Of a stretch of 64,000 nt of DNA, positions 19,736 through 29,636 are shown one piece after another. The notes under the pieces were generated by a model that was not told where the DNA came from, made no database searches, and saw only the letters and a list, made by a program, of their open reading frames with translations. Position 1 is the stretch's first letter; every line of letters starts with the position of its first letter. Position numbers and translations under genes: made by a program. The DNA lies in the NCBI RefSeq assembly GCF_004146235.1, contig NZ_SELO01000002.1:62001-126000 (forward strand), read 5' to 3'. The DNA is from Tropicimonas sp. IMCC6043. Lineage in GTDB: Bacteria > Pseudomonadota > Alphaproteobacteria > Rhodobacterales > Rhodobacteraceae.

Positions 19736-20932
19736 ATGCCCGAGCTGCAACGAACCCCCGAGCGCTTCACCGATGCCGAATACGAGACGCGCCTGGAGGG
19801 AACCCGCGCCGCCATGGCGGCGGCCGGGATCGACCTGCTGATCATCAGCGACCCCTCCAACATGGCCTGGCTCGCCGGTTATGGCGGCTGGTCCTTCTAC
19901 GTTCACCAATGCGTTCTGATCGGCCCCGACGGCCCGCCGGTCTGGTTCGGACGCGGACAGGACGCGCAGGGCGCCTATCGCACCGTCTGGATGGGCGAGG
20001 AAGATGTGATCGGCTACCCCGACCACTACGTCCAGTCGACCGAACGCCACCCGATGGACTACCTCTGCGCGAAACTCACCGACAAGGGCTGGCACCGCGG
20101 CACCTTGGGCGTCGAGATGGACAATTACTGGTATTCGGCCAAGGCGCATGAGCGGCTCCAGCACGGCCTTCCGGAGGCGCGCTTCACGGATGCCACGGCG
20201 ATGGTGAACTGGCAGCGCGCGATCAAGTCCGACAAGGAGCTGCACTACATGCGTCAGGCCGCCCGCATCGTCGAGCGAATGCATCGCCGGATCGCCGACA
20301 CGGTCGAGGTGGGGATGCGCAAATGTGATCTTGTGGCCGAGATCTACGACGCTGCCCTGCGGTACGATGAATGGGACGGGCATGGCGGCGACTATCCCGC
20401 CATCGTGCCACTCCTGCCCTCGGGGCCGGATGCCGCCGCGCCGCACCTGACCTGGGACGACCTGCCGATGAAACCGAACGAGGGCACCTTTTTCGAGATC
20501 GCCGGCTGCTACCAGCGCTACCACGTACCCCTCTCGCGCACGATCTTCCTCGGCACCCCGCCGCAGGAGATCCTTGATGCCGAAAAGGCGGTCCTGGAGG
20601 GCATGGATGCCGGGCTGGAGGCTGCTCGCGCCGGCAATACCTGCGAGGATATCGCAATCGCCTTTTTCAAGGTGCTCGACCGCTACGGCATCGTGAAGGA
20701 CAACCGTACCGGCTATTCAATCGGGCTTAGCTATCCGCCTGACTGGGGCGAGCGCACCATGTCGCTGCGCCGAGGCGACCGTACCGAATTGAAACCCGGC
20801 ATGACCTTCCACTTCATGACCGGACTCTGGATGGACAGCTGGGGCTACGAGACCACCGAGTCGATCGCGATCACCGACGGCGACCCTTTCCTCTTCTGCG
20901 ACATGCCGCGCAAGATGCTGGTCAAGCAATGA
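19736..20932 (+). CDS. doeA: Ectoine hydrolase DoeA (M24 peptidase fold)
   Basis: 398 residues with a creatinase-like N-terminal domain and a C-terminal pita-bread domain of family M24 (from about 165). It opens the ectoine ring to N-acetyl-diaminobutyrate. The GAGGAGCCC ribosome site precedes the ATG. It is also named EutD. The stop overlaps doeB (ATGA), so hydrolase and deacetylase are made together. An Xaa-Pro peptidase is the alternative by fold only. Confidence 0.88.
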   Translation: MPELQRTPERFTDAEYETRLEGTRAAMAAAGIDLLIISDPSNMAWLAGYGGWSFYVHQCVLIGPDGPPVWFGRGQDAQGAYRTVWMGEEDVIGYPDHYVQSTERHPMDYLCAKLTDKGWHRGTLGVEMDNYWYSAKAHERLQHGLPEARFTDATAMVNWQRAIKSDKELHYMRQAARIVERMHRRIADTVEVGMRKCDLVAEIYDAALRYDEWDGHGGDYPAIVPLLPSGPDAAAPHLTWDDLPMKPNEGTFFEIAGCYQRYHVPLSRTIFLGTPPQEILDAEKAVLEGMDAGLEAARAGNTCEDIAIAFFKVLDRYGIVKDNRTGYSIGLSYPPDWGERTMSLRRGDRTELKPGMTFHFMTGLWMDSWGYETTESIAITDGDPFLFCDMPRKMLVKQ

Positions 20933-21918
20933 GCCCGAACCCGATCCGCCCGACCGTCCCGCTCGACGCCCGGGGCAAGCACCACGGCTTCCTGCGGCTG
21001 CCGCATTCCCGCAACGACAGTGCCTGGGGCAGTGTGATGATCCCGATCACCGTGATCGCGGGTGGCGACGGTCCGACCGCGCTCCTGACCGGAGGCAATC
21101 ACGGCGACGAATACGAAGGCCCGATCGCGTTGCAGCAGCTCGCCTGGGAGATCGATCCGGCGGATGTGACCGGCCGGATCCTCATCGTGCCCTACATGAA
21201 CTATCCCGCCTTCCGGGTCGGGGCGCGGGTCAGTCCGATCGACCAGGTGAACCTGAACCGGGCCTTCCCCGGACGCCCCGATGGCACTCCGACCCAGAAG
21301 ATCGCGCATTACTTCGACAGCGTTCTCCTGCCGCTGGCCGATATCGTTCTGGACTATCATTCGGGCGGAAAGACGCTCGATTTCCTGCCCTACGCGGCAG
21401 CGCATTACCTCGATGACACCGCGCAGCAGGCGGCCTGCGTTGCCGCCGTCGAGGCCTTTGGCGCCCCATACAGCATGATGATGCGGGAGATCGACGCCGT
21501 CGGCATGTTTGATACCGCCGTGGAGGCGCAGGGAAAGGTCTTCGTCACCACCGAGCTCGGCGGCGGCGGGACGGCGACGGCGCGGTCGGCGGAGATCGCG
21601 ATCCGCGGCGGCCGGAACGTCCTGCGCCATGCCGGGATCCTCACGGGAGCGCCGGAGCGGCCGGAACGGAGCCGCATGCTGGCAATGCCGGACGACGACT
21701 GCTTCCACTTCGCTACGGTCGACGGGTTGATGCACCCGCTCGTTGACCTTGGCGAAGAGGTCAGGGCCGGCCAGCCCATCGCGCGGCTCTGGTCCAACGA
21801 CCGGACGGGGATCGCACCCGTCGAGATCACCGCCAACTGCGACGGACTTCTCGTGGCCCGGCATTTCCCCGGCCTTGTCCAGAGCGGCGACTGCCTCGCC
21901 GTTGTCGCCACGGAGTGA
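20929..21918 (+). CDS. doeB: N-alpha-acetyl-diaminobutyrate deacetylase DoeB
   Basis: 329 residues of the succinylglutamate desuccinylase/aspartoacylase family. The zinc motif GGNHGDEYEGP (His and Glu) and the later DYHSGG are visible, as is the C-terminal beta-barrel hydrolase extension. It removes acetyl from the DoeA product to give diaminobutyrate for DoeD. Also called EutE. Last gene of the rightward eut/doe operon; the ThuA gene follows in the opposite direction. Confidence 0.88.
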   Translation: MSPNPIRPTVPLDARGKHHGFLRLPHSRNDSAWGSVMIPITVIAGGDGPTALLTGGNHGDEYEGPIALQQLAWEIDPADVTGRILIVPYMNYPAFRVGARVSPIDQVNLNRAFPGRPDGTPTQKIAHYFDSVLLPLADIVLDYHSGGKTLDFLPYAAAHYLDDTAQQAACVAAVEAFGAPYSMMMREIDAVGMFDTAVEAQGKVFVTTELGGGGTATARSAEIAIRGGRNVLRHAGILTGAPERPERSRMLAMPDDDCFHFATVDGLMHPLVDLGEEVRAGQPIARLWSNDRTGIAPVEITANCDGLLVARHFPGLVQSGDCLAVVATE

Positions 21919-22022
21919 CGCCTCGCCGTTTCCGACGAGTGTCATTGGTCCGACCCCAACATCATGCCGGCCGTGAGCATCGCCGGCTCGGACGGCAGGA
22001 CGCTACCCCGAGCCGCGAGGGG

Positions 22023-22667
22023 TCAGCGGGCAGCCCAGACGAGGCCGCGGCGCAGGATCTCGCGCATCTGCGGGACTTCGAACTCCGACGCGACATGGCC
22101 GAGGGCGGAGAAGAAGATCCGCGCCTGTCCGTAGCGGTGTTTCCAGACGACCGGCATCACGGTGCCTTTCGTCCAGGGCGCGTGCTCGCCGGTGAAAGTG
22201 GTGCTCGCCAGGACCTCGAGGCCGGGGTCGACATGCATGAAATACTGCTCGGAGTGATAGTCGAAGTCACCGATGCCCGCGACGATCGGGTCGTCCGGCC
22301 GGGTGATCTCGACGCGATAGTCGATGATGTTTCCGGGATGCGCGACCCACTGGCCGCCGACCATGAACTGATAGGCCGGCTCGTTGCGGAAGGTGTCGCC
22401 CATGCCGCCATGAAACCCGCCCAGCCCGGTGCCGCCCTCGACCGCGTCGATCAGGTTTTGCAGCGCCTCCTTCTCGACCTGCACCTGCGTCGAGAGCGGG
22501 ACGATCAGGTCGTAGCGGTCAAGCCCGCCACGGGCAAGGACGTCGTTGCCCTGCTCGACATCGACGTCGAAATCCTCGCCGCGCAGCATCTCGCTTACGA
22601 CGCCGGCGCAGGCCTCAGGTTCGTGGCCTTCCCAGCCCCCCCAAAAGATCAGTGCCTTGCGGGTCAT
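22023..22667 (-). CDS. ThuA-domain protein
   Basis: 214 residues of the ThuA-like glutamine-amidotransferase-fold family (KALIFWGGWEGHEPE start, GGTGLGGFHGG and VVWKHRYGQARIFFSALGH). ThuA is tied to disaccharide and polyol catabolism in rhizobia; its chemistry is unclear, probably 3-keto-sugar handling. The gene overlaps the Gfo/Idh/MocA oxidoreductase gene by an ATGA and is last in the glycoside operon. The pairing with an oxidoreductase fits an oxidised-sugar intermediate. Confidence 0.85.
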   Translation of the reverse strand: MTRKALIFWGGWEGHEPEACAGVVSEMLRGEDFDVDVEQGNDVLARGGLDRYDLIVPLSTQVQVEKEALQNLIDAVEGGTGLGGFHGGMGDTFRNEPAYQFMVGGQWVAHPGNIIDYRVEITRPDDPIVAGIGDFDYHSEQYFMHVDPGLEVLASTTFTGEHAPWTKGTVMPVVWKHRYGQARIFFSALGHVASEFEVPQMREILRRGLVWAAR

Positions 22668-23770
22668 GCGGTCTCCTCGGATGCAATGCGGCCGGTCACT
22701 CCGCCGGGGGCGAGAGGTTCGGGCCGGTCGCAGGTGGACAGGATGGAAACGGCGGCGCCCTGCTCGGCCGAGGCCAGGAGCGCCTCCATCACTTCGAGCA
22801 CATGCAGCGCCAGCGCGCCGTTGGCGCGGTGCGGCCGCCCCTCGACGATCGCCGCGGCCATGTCCGCGAGGCCGAGCCCGCGGTAATTGCCGTCGCCATG
22901 TGCATGGGTCGTGGGCTGCGGCTCCCAGTCAGCGTCGAAAAGCTCGACCGTGCCGTCGAAGCGGTTCGGGTCCGGGATCAGCAGCGAGCCCTCGGTCCCG
23001 TAGAGCTCGAGCGGGCTGTGCCGATGCTTCTTCACCTCGAAGCTGGTCGCGATCTGCACGAGCGCACCGGAGGCGAATTCCATCACCCCCGCGACATGGG
23101 TCGCGACGTCGACCGGCACCGTCTCGCCCGCCCGGGGGCCGGTGGCGATGGTGCGCGTGTCACGACCGCGCGAGGCCAGCGCCGAGACGCGTGCGACAGG
23201 CCCGAGAAGATGCACCATCGCGGTGATGTAGTAGGGCCCCATGTCGAAGAGCGGCCCGCCACCCGGCTGGTAGTAGAAGTCGGGATTCGGGTGCCATGCC
23301 TCGTGCCCCGGCAGCATCAGCGTCGCGGTGCCGGCGGTCGGCCGGCCAATCCGGCCGGCATCCACCAGCGCGCGGGCCGTCTGGTGGGCGCCACCTAGGA
23401 ACGTGTCCGGCGCGCAGCCGATGCGGAGGCCGGCGGCCTGTGCCGCCTCGATCATCGGCCGTGCCTCGGCAACCGTGTTGGCCAGCGGCTTTTCCGCGTA
23501 GACATGCTTGCCCGCCGCGATCGCCGAGAGCCCCACGTCGACATGCGCCGCGGGAATGGTCAGGTTCAGCACGATGTCGATGTCGTCACGGCGCAGGAGC
23601 GCCTCCGGCGTCACCGCCGCGACCCCGAACGCCTCGCCCCGTGCCTGCGCCGCCTCGGGACGGAGATCGGCGACGGCGCGCACCTCGATCTGCGGGAAAA
23701 TGCGGGCGTTTTCGAGATAGATCTCGCTGATGACGCCGCATCCGACGATTCCAACGCCAAGCGGGATCAT
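22664..23770 (-). CDS. Gfo/Idh/MocA-family sugar oxidoreductase
   Basis: 368 residues. The N-terminal Rossmann motif [10 protein letters not shown] lies at 8-17, the EKPLA motif of the family at about 94-98 and a C-terminal alpha/beta domain follows ([21 protein letters not shown]). Members oxidise or epimerise sugars and sugar alcohols with NAD(P). It is coupled to both neighbours by ATGA overlaps, so it belongs to the xyloside-type operon. The substrate is not known. Confidence 0.88.
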   Translation of the reverse strand: MIPLGVGIVGCGVISEIYLENARIFPQIEVRAVADLRPEAAQARGEAFGVAAVTPEALLRRDDIDIVLNLTIPAAHVDVGLSAIAAGKHVYAEKPLANTVAEARPMIEAAQAAGLRIGCAPDTFLGGAHQTARALVDAGRIGRPTAGTATLMLPGHEAWHPNPDFYYQPGGGPLFDMGPYYITAMVHLLGPVARVSALASRGRDTRTIATGPRAGETVPVDVATHVAGVMEFASGALVQIATSFEVKKHRHSPLELYGTEGSLLIPDPNRFDGTVELFDADWEPQPTTHAHGDGNYRGLGLADMAAAIVEGRPHRANGALALHVLEVMEALLASAEQGAAVSILSTCDRPEPLAPGGVTGRIASEETA

Positions 23771-24777
23771 GCCGTCACCTCGATCCGACGGCCATCTTCG
23801 CCGAAATGGTGGAGGTTCTCGCGCTCGGGCGTGAGGAACACCCTGTCGCCGGCGGCGAGGCGCGCATATCCGGGCAGGCGGACGATGAGGTCGCCATACC
23901 CGTCAGCCCGGACATGCGCCATGGTGTCGGCGCCGAGATGCTCGACCACCATCGCGGTCGCCGGCCAGTCGCCGGTTTCCGGGTCCGCCTGAATATGCTC
24001 CGGGCGAACGCCCACGGTCTTAATGTCGCTTCTTTGCACGGCCGCTCCTGGCAGAAGGTTCATTCTCGGGGACCCGATGAAACCCGCCACGAACTCGCTC
24101 TGCGGACAGTTGTAGAGATCCATCGGGGCGCCAACCTGCTCGATCCGGCCCTCGTTCATCACCACGATCTGGTCGGCGAGGGTCATCGCCTCGACCTGGT
24201 CATGGGTGACGTAGATCATCGTCGAGGTGATCGACTGGTGGAGTTGGGCAAGCTCCACCCGCATCTGCGTGCGCAGCGCCGCGTCGAGGTTCGACAGCGG
24301 CTCGTCGAAGAGGAACACTTTCGGCTGGCGCACGATCGAACGGCCGATGGCGACGCGCTGCCGCTGGCCGCCCGAAAGCTGGCCCGGTTTCCGGTCGAGC
24401 AGGGCCTCCAGCGAGAGGATCCGCGCGGCCTCCGCCACCCGCTCCTCGCGCTCTTTCGCCGGCGTCTTCGACAGGCGCAGGCCGAAATCGATGTTCTGCG
24501 CCACCGTCATGTGCGGGTAAAGCGCGTAGGACTGGAAGACCATCGAGATACCGCGTTTCGACGGTTCCTCGAAGGTGACGTCCTGGCCGCCAATTTCGAC
24601 GCTTCCTTCGGACGGCGTCTCGAGCCCCGCGATGATGCGAAGAAGCGTGGACTTTCCGCAACCGGACGGGCCGACGAGCACGGTGAACGAGCCGTCGGGA
24701 ACCGTCAGGTTCAGGTCCGGGATGACCGTCACCGTGCCGAAACGTTTGGTGACGTTGTTCAGGCGTACCTCAGCCAT
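23767..24777 (-). CDS. Sugar ABC transporter ATPase (UgpC/MalK type)
   Basis: 336 residues. Walker [10 protein letters not shown] near 36-44, signature [13 protein letters not shown] near 134-146, Walker [13 protein letters not shown], and a C-terminal regulatory OB-type domain ([11 protein letters not shown]). The CUT1-type ATPase serves the two permeases and binding protein encoded upstream in the same operon. Its start overlaps the end of the GH43 gene by eight bases. Confidence 0.92.
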   Translation of the reverse strand: MAEVRLNNVTKRFGTVTVIPDLNLTVPDGSFTVLVGPSGCGKSTLLRIIAGLETPSEGSVEIGGQDVTFEEPSKRGISMVFQSYALYPHMTVAQNIDFGLRLSKTPAKEREERVAEAARILSLEALLDRKPGQLSGGQRQRVAIGRSIVRQPKVFLFDEPLSNLDAALRTQMRVELAQLHQSITSTMIYVTHDQVEAMTLADQIVVMNEGRIEQVGAPMDLYNCPQSEFVAGFIGSPRMNLLPGAAVQRSDIKTVGVRPEHIQADPETGDWPATAMVVEHLGADTMAHVRADGYGDLIVRLPGYARLAAGDRVFLTPERENLHHFGEDGRRIEVTA

Positions 24778-26437
24778 GTCTCAGGGTCTCCGCCGGTTCA
24801 TAGGTGAAGTAGGGGAAATCGGCCGGCGTGCTGCGGCCCGACGTGTCATGCGCGCAGATGCCCACGAAGGCGCCAGTGAAGTTGTTGCCGGGGCCATTGC
24901 CCGCCTCGTCCGAGATCGCCGACTGGTCGAGGACAAGGCCGAGATCCTGCCACGTATCGCCGGTCGCGTAGCGGAACCGAAGCTCCGCCCCGTCGACGTC
25001 GCAGCCAAGGCGAACCGGGCCATCGTCAGGCAGGCGGATGGGCTCCTTCAGCGGGAAGTCGAGCCGCGCATCCGGCCAGTCGGCGGCGCAGCTATTGATT
25101 GTGAGGAGGCGTTCGCCCGCTTCGTTCGCCGTAACCGCGAGGTAGTGGAACTTGAAACGGTTGTACCAGGAGATCAGGCCGGCGAATTGCTGGTAGTCCT
25201 GCGGTGCAAAGTCGATCTCTGTCTCGGCCCGATACGCAAAGTCGGTCTGCCGCCGGGCGACGAGCGCGTGCTCGAAGGCCGACCCGGGAGACTCGCGGCC
25301 AAAGAGGCGCAGGAAGCCGGGCCGCTCGGTCAGGGAAAACAGGCGCTTGGGCTCGGGGCTGCGGAGCCACTGGAAGGGGAGTGGCAGGTCGGGCCCGGAA
25401 AAATCGGTGCGGGTAGGCAGCGGATCAACAGGGTGTTCGGGCAGGTCCGGCGCCTCCACCTCGGTAGCCGGAGCGCAGCCGCCATGGGCCAGGCGCGGGA
25501 ACTCGCCCTCGGGCCAGACGAGCTTCTGGATCGCCGTCTCGCGACCGAGCGGCGACCGGCGCACATCGTCCGCGTGGATGTTCGTCGCCCCGCCTGTCGC
25601 AATGTCGATCGTCTCGGGCAGCGGCCTTGAGCAGAGATGCGGCATGTAGAACTCGCCATCCTGCGTCTCGACGATGCTCGCATGGCCCGCCCGCTGAAGC
25701 CCGTGGCTGAGCGTGTCCTTTGCCGTCAGGACATGCTTTGCCGGGTCCGTCTCATACGGCCCCTCCAGGTTGCGCGACCGCGCCATCGTGACCGCATGGT
25801 CATAGCCGGTGCCGCCCTCTGCGGTCAGCAGGTAATACCAGCCGTCGCGCCGGTAGAGATGCGGACCTTCGGTGAACTTGTGATCGGTGCCGCGATAGAT
25901 GTTGCGGATCGGACCGGTCAGGCGCTTCTCCTCGACCGAGTATTCCTGAAGGACGATGCCGCCGAAACGGTCGCCCGCCGGGCCGAAATTGTGGTCCCAG
26001 ATCATGTTGACGAGCCACTTGCGCCCGTCCTCGTCGTGAAACAGCGACGGGTCGAACCCAGAGGAGTTGAGATAGATGGCATCCGACCACGGCCCCTCGA
26101 TGGCGGGCGCGGTGACGAGGTAGTTGTGCGAGTCCTTCCACGCACCGTCGCGGCGCTTCACATCGGTGTAGATCAGCCAGAACTGTCCGTCGGAATAGCT
26201 CAGGTCCGGCGCCCACACGCCGCCCGAATCCGGGTCGCCCCGCATGTCGAGTTGCTCAGCGCGCGTCAGCGGGCGCGTCACCAATTTCCAATTCCTGAGG
26301 TCACGCGAATGGTGGATCTGAACGCCCGGGAACCACTCGAAGGTCGAAGTCGCGATATAGTAGTCGTCGCCCACCCGCACGATCGAAGGGTCGGGGTTGA
26401 ACCCCGGCAGGATCGGGTTCTGTATCATCTGGGTCAT
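24770..26437 (-). CDS. Glycoside hydrolase family 43 (beta-xylosidase type)
   Basis: About 555 residues with no signal peptide, so cytoplasmic. The five-bladed catalytic domain has the GH43 acids: Asp in GFNPDPS, Asp in [13 protein letters not shown] and Glu in [11 protein letters not shown]-terminal beta-sandwich (about 330-555) is typical of the xylosidase subgroup. Start 26437 has AAGGG six bases upstream; an ATG at 26443 overlapping the permease stop is the alternative. It probably cleaves imported xylo- or arabino-oligosaccharides. Confidence 0.9.
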   Translation of the reverse strand: MTQMIQNPILPGFNPDPSIVRVGDDYYIATSTFEWFPGVQIHHSRDLRNWKLVTRPLTRAEQLDMRGDPDSGGVWAPDLSYSDGQFWLIYTDVKRRDGAWKDSHNYLVTAPAIEGPWSDAIYLNSSGFDPSLFHDEDGRKWLVNMIWDHNFGPAGDRFGGIVLQEYSVEEKRLTGPIRNIYRGTDHKFTEGPHLYRRDGWYYLLTAEGGTGYDHAVTMARSRNLEGPYETDPAKHVLTAKDTLSHGLQRAGHASIVETQDGEFYMPHLCSRPLPETIDIATGGATNIHADDVRRSPLGRETAIQKLVWPEGEFPRLAHGGCAPATEVEAPDLPEHPVDPLPTRTDFSGPDLPLPFQWLRSPEPKRLFSLTERPGFLRLFGRESPGSAFEHALVARRQTDFAYRAETEIDFAPQDYQQFAGLISWYNRFKFHYLAVTANEAGERLLTINSCAADWPDARLDFPLKEPIRLPDDGPVRLGCDVDGAELRFRYATGDTWQDLGLVLDQSAISDEAGNGPGNNFTGAFVGICAHDTSGRSTPADFPYFTYEPAETLRHG

Positions 26438-26439
26438 GG

Positions 26440-27267
26440 TCATCCCTTGACGGCACCGCCGGTGAGGCCGGCGACGATGTATTTCTGGGCGGCGAGGAAG
26501 AAGACGATCGCGGGCAGGATCGTCAGCGTCACGAAGGCGAGCGACCGGTTCCATTCGGTCACATATTCCCCGCGGAACTGCATCATGCCGAGCGGCCAGG
26601 TGAAGACTTCGCGGCTGTTCAGCACGACAAGCGGCAGCAGAAAGTTGTTCCAGCTCTGCACGAAGACGAAAACACCGACGGTCGCCAGGATCGGCGTCGA
26701 GAGCGGCAGCGTGAAACGCCAGAAGAACCGGACATAGCCGCAGCCGTCGATATAGGCGGCCTCGAAGAGCTCCTTCGGGAGCTGTTCGAAGAAGGTGCGG
26801 AAGAGAAGGATTGCGAGCGACAGCCCGAACGCCGTCTGCGGCAGGATCACCGCCCACCAGGTATCGAGCAGGCCGATATCCCGCACCTTGATGAAGAGCG
26901 GCAGGATCGCCGTTGCAAAGGGAAACATCAGGCCAAGCAGGAGGTAGGAGAAGAGCATCCGCGAACCGAAGAAGCGGATCTGCGCGAAGACATAGGCCGC
27001 GGCCGCCCCCACGAGCAGCGTCAGCAGGACCGTCGACGTGGAGATGACCAGCGAATTGCCGAGATAGCGCCAGAACGCCGGGTCCGTGATGATCGAGGCG
27101 TAGAACTCGGTGTTCCAGGTCTCGGGAAGGGCGAAGGCGTTGGTCCGGATCTCCGCATTGGTCTTGAAGCCGCCGAGCGCGGTCGCCAGCAGCGGCGCGA
27201 CGACGAATGCGGCGACGATCACCAGGAACGTGACACGCGCGAGATTGCGCCAGAAATGCGGGGTCAT
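26440..27267 (-). CDS. Sugar ABC transporter permease (MalG type)
   Basis: 275 residues with six predicted membrane segments and the EAA loop ELFEAAYIDGCGYVRFFWRF near 165-185. It has the MalG-type start. It overlaps the partner permease gene upstream by an ATGA and is followed directly by the GH43 gene. It forms the channel for the sugar bound by the protein encoded at 28253-29539. Confidence 0.93.
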   Translation of the reverse strand: MTPHFWRNLARVTFLVIVAAFVVAPLLATALGGFKTNAEIRTNAFALPETWNTEFYASIITDPAFWRYLGNSLVISTSTVLLTLLVGAAAAYVFAQIRFFGSRMLFSYLLLGLMFPFATAILPLFIKVRDIGLLDTWWAVILPQTAFGLSLAILLFRTFFEQLPKELFEAAYIDGCGYVRFFWRFTLPLSTPILATVGVFVFVQSWNNFLLPLVVLNSREVFTWPLGMMQFRGEYVTEWNRSLAFVTLTILPAIVFFLAAQKYIVAGLTGGAVKG

Positions 27268-28190
27268 GATTCTGCACTCCGCATGAAGACGCGCTGGTAG
27301 AAGACCGCGATGAAGACGGCCGCGACAAAAAGCATGACGCCGACGGCGCTCCCGAAACCGATGTTCAACCGCGTCAGGCCGAACGTGTAGAGATAGGTCA
27401 CGATTGTATGGGTCGTGTTGGAGGGGCCGCCATTGGTCAGCGGGATGATGACGTCGAACACCTGCAGAGCGCCGATGATGGCGAAGAAGGCGCTGACGGT
27501 GATCGCGGGCTTGATGACCGGGATCTGGACGTAGCGGACAACCTGCGTCCGGGTCGCGCCTTCGATCCTGGCGGCTTCGATCAGGTCATTCGACACGCCT
27601 TGCAACGCCGCGATGTAGATCATCATGTGGAAGCCGAAATACTTCCAGACGATGACGGTCAGGATTGCGACGAATGCCCAGTCGCGATCGGCGAGAATGA
27701 AGATACTTTCGACGCCGAATGCCTGCGCGATGGAAGCCGTGACGCCGTAATTGCCGTCGAAGACGAAACTCCAGATCAGGCCCGCGGCGACTTCGGCCAG
27801 GATGTACGGCACGAAGAATATGAGCCGGAAGACCGCATTTGTCGGCGTTTTCTGGTAGATGAGCAGCGCGAGCAACAGTGCCAGCGGCATCTGCACGAAG
27901 AGCGAGATCAGGATGATCTTTGCCGTGTTGCCGACGGCGGTGTGAAAGACGGAGTGGCCGGCGATCCGCTCGAAATTCTCGAGGCCGACATAGTTCGTCG
28001 GCGTGCCGTAGCCATTCCAGTTGAAGAATGCGTAGTAGCCGGATTCACCCAGCGGAAGCACGACGAAGAGCGTGAAGAGGATCAACGCCGGCGGCAGCAG
28101 GATGAGAACCGAAGTAACCCGCCCGTTGGTAATATTCCGTCGCAGCCGCTCGCCGAGCGGCATGCGACGACCGAGAGTGGGGGTGTGCAT
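27264..28190 (-). CDS. Sugar ABC transporter permease (MalF type)
   Basis: 308 residues, six membrane segments after a basic N-terminus, with the EAA loop DLIEAARIEGATRTQVVRYV. The ATG at 28190 has GGAG seven bases before it; a GTG three bases earlier is the alternative. It is separated from the binding-protein gene by a GC-rich hairpin and pairs with the MalG-type permease. Confidence 0.93.
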   Translation of the reverse strand: MHTPTLGRRMPLGERLRRNITNGRVTSVLILLPPALILFTLFVVLPLGESGYYAFFNWNGYGTPTNYVGLENFERIAGHSVFHTAVGNTAKIILISLFVQMPLALLLALLIYQKTPTNAVFRLIFFVPYILAEVAAGLIWSFVFDGNYGVTASIAQAFGVESIFILADRDWAFVAILTVIVWKYFGFHMMIYIAALQGVSNDLIEAARIEGATRTQVVRYVQIPVIKPAITVSAFFAIIGALQVFDVIIPLTNGGPSNTTHTIVTYLYTFGLTRLNIGFGSAVGVMLFVAAVFIAVFYQRVFMRSAES

Positions 28191-28212
28191 CACCGACTCC
28201 GCCCGTTGAAGA

Positions 28213-28238
28213 GGCGCGCGCCGTTCCGGGCGCGCGCC
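28213..28238. terminator. Intercistronic hairpin after sugar-binding-protein gene
   Basis: Two copies of GGCGCGCGCC, which is self-complementary, form a 10-bp stem with a 6-base loop between the binding-protein and permease genes. No T-tract follows, so partial termination or 3'-end protection of the binding-protein message is the likely effect. Confidence 0.6.
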
Positions 28239-28252
28239 GATGTGTCAGAGGA

Positions 28253-29539
28253 TCAGCGGAAGTCCCAGGCTTCCTGCACCTGGCTGGCCGCCTCTTCCGG
28301 GGTGATCGCACCCTGCGCGAGGTCCGCCGAGATGTCGTTCACCGTCGCGCCGACGGACGCGCCGAGGAACTGGTCCAGGAAGATCTGGTGATAGTCCGAC
28401 TCGGCGATGTCCTGAGCAACCTGCTGGAAGAAGGGGTTCTCCAGCGCCTGGCCGGCCCCTTTCACGATCGGGATGAAGATTCCCCGGCTCGCGACTTCCT
28501 CCTGATGCTCCGGGTTGAGAAGGAAGGTCAGGAAATCGACCGCTTCCGGGGTCGCCGCTGTCGTGACGGCCCAGCCGTTCATGCCGCCGAGCGTCGCGTT
28601 GTCGCCACCTTCGGCGACCGGGTCTTCGATCGACGGGAAACCGATGATCGCGAGCTGGTCGTCCGAAAGGCCCTCGCCCGAGGTCGAGCGGCCGCGCATC
28701 GGCAGGTAGTCCCAGTCGCCCATCAGGTGGAACGCGCCCTTGCCGTCGGCAAACATGCCGCTCGCAGTCTCGTAGGTGGTTCCCATGAAGCCAGGCTGGA
28801 ACGGATCCATCTCGGCGAGTTCCTGGAAGTCGCGGCCGGCTGCCACGAAAGCCTCTCCCTTGAACCCGTCGCCCTCGCCGGCCATCGCTCCGGTGACGAC
28901 ATTGGGTCCGCCCTCACGCAGGGCGAGATAGCTCCAGTAGAAATGCAGCGGCCACTTGTCCTGACCGCCGGCGATGATCGGCGTCACCCCGGCATCCTTG
29001 AGTTGCTGCACGGCGCCCTTCAGGTCGCCCCAGGTCTTGATCTCCGTGTGGTCGACGCCCGCCTGTTTCGTCAGGTCGGTGTTGACCCAGAACACGACCT
29101 CGGTCGCGTAGAGCGGAAGTCCGTAGAGCTGTCCGTCCACCGTGTAGGCGTTGATTGCCGCCTCGGGGAAGGTGGCGAGCGCCTCCGGAGAGACCATGTC
29201 CCCGATGGGCTGCAGGAACCCGGCCTTTGCCTGCTCGACCAGCGTCTCGCCGCCCCAGCTGTAGAAGATGTCCGGCCGCGCGTCAGATTGCAGCAGCGTC
29301 GGCAGCTTCGACTTGTAGGCCTCGTTGGCGATATACTCAAAGACCACGTCCACATTAGGATGCGTGGCTTCATACTGCTCCTCGACGCGCTGGTAGAACG
29401 CCTGCTCAGCGTCTCCCGGCTGGACACGCAGTATCTTGACCTCGGTCTGGGCAACCACGGCTTGCGCCGCGATCGAGCCCATGAGCAAGGCAGTAAGTCC
29501 CAGGGTCTTTTTTATGCTATCTCCTCCCGCCGGCATCAT
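28253..29539 (-). CDS. Extracellular sugar-binding protein of ABC transporter
   Basis: Up to 428 residues, solute-binding family 1 (raffinose/maltose type). The first ATG codons (29539 and 29536) have no ribosome site. A strong GGGAGGAG instead lies inside the frame, five bases before an ATA at 29515; initiation there would give (M)KKTLGLTALLMGSIAAQ, an ideal signal peptide of usual length. The start is therefore uncertain. The mature protein has the expected WGGETLVEQAKAGFLQPIGD-type region. First gene of the GH43 operon, with a LacI operator upstream. Confidence 0.9.
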   Translation of the reverse strand: MMPAGGDSIKKTLGLTALLMGSIAAQAVVAQTEVKILRVQPGDAEQAFYQRVEEQYEATHPNVDVVFEYIANEAYKSKLPTLLQSDARPDIFYSWGGETLVEQAKAGFLQPIGDMVSPEALATFPEAAINAYTVDGQLYGLPLYATEVVFWVNTDLTKQAGVDHTEIKTWGDLKGAVQQLKDAGVTPIIAGGQDKWPLHFYWSYLALREGGPNVVTGAMAGEGDGFKGEAFVAAGRDFQELAEMDPFQPGFMGTTYETASGMFADGKGAFHLMGDWDYLPMRGRSTSGEGLSDDQLAIIGFPSIEDPVAEGGDNATLGGMNGWAVTTAATPEAVDFLTFLLNPEHQEEVASRGIFIPIVKGAGQALENPFFQQVAQDIAESDYHQIFLDQFLGASVGATVNDISADLAQGAITPEEAASQVQEAWDFR

Positions 29540-29586
29540 CGCCGGGTTGTCTGCAGCAGTGCGACTCGACGCACCACCTCGGAATT

Positions 29587-29602
29587 TGAGGAACGTACAT
29601 CA
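29587..29602. promoter_or_regulatory. LacI-type operator in front of sugar ABC operon
   Basis: TGAGGAACGTACATCA is an imperfect palindrome with a central CG, the usual LacI-family design. It differs at only two positions from the site before the lacI-type gene at 30722-30737 (opposite strand). It lies about 50-70 bases upstream of the binding-protein start, in a position to repress the operon. Confidence 0.7.
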
Positions 29603-29636
29603 TTCCGAACCGAAGTGCAAAGTGGCCTTGCGCGTA

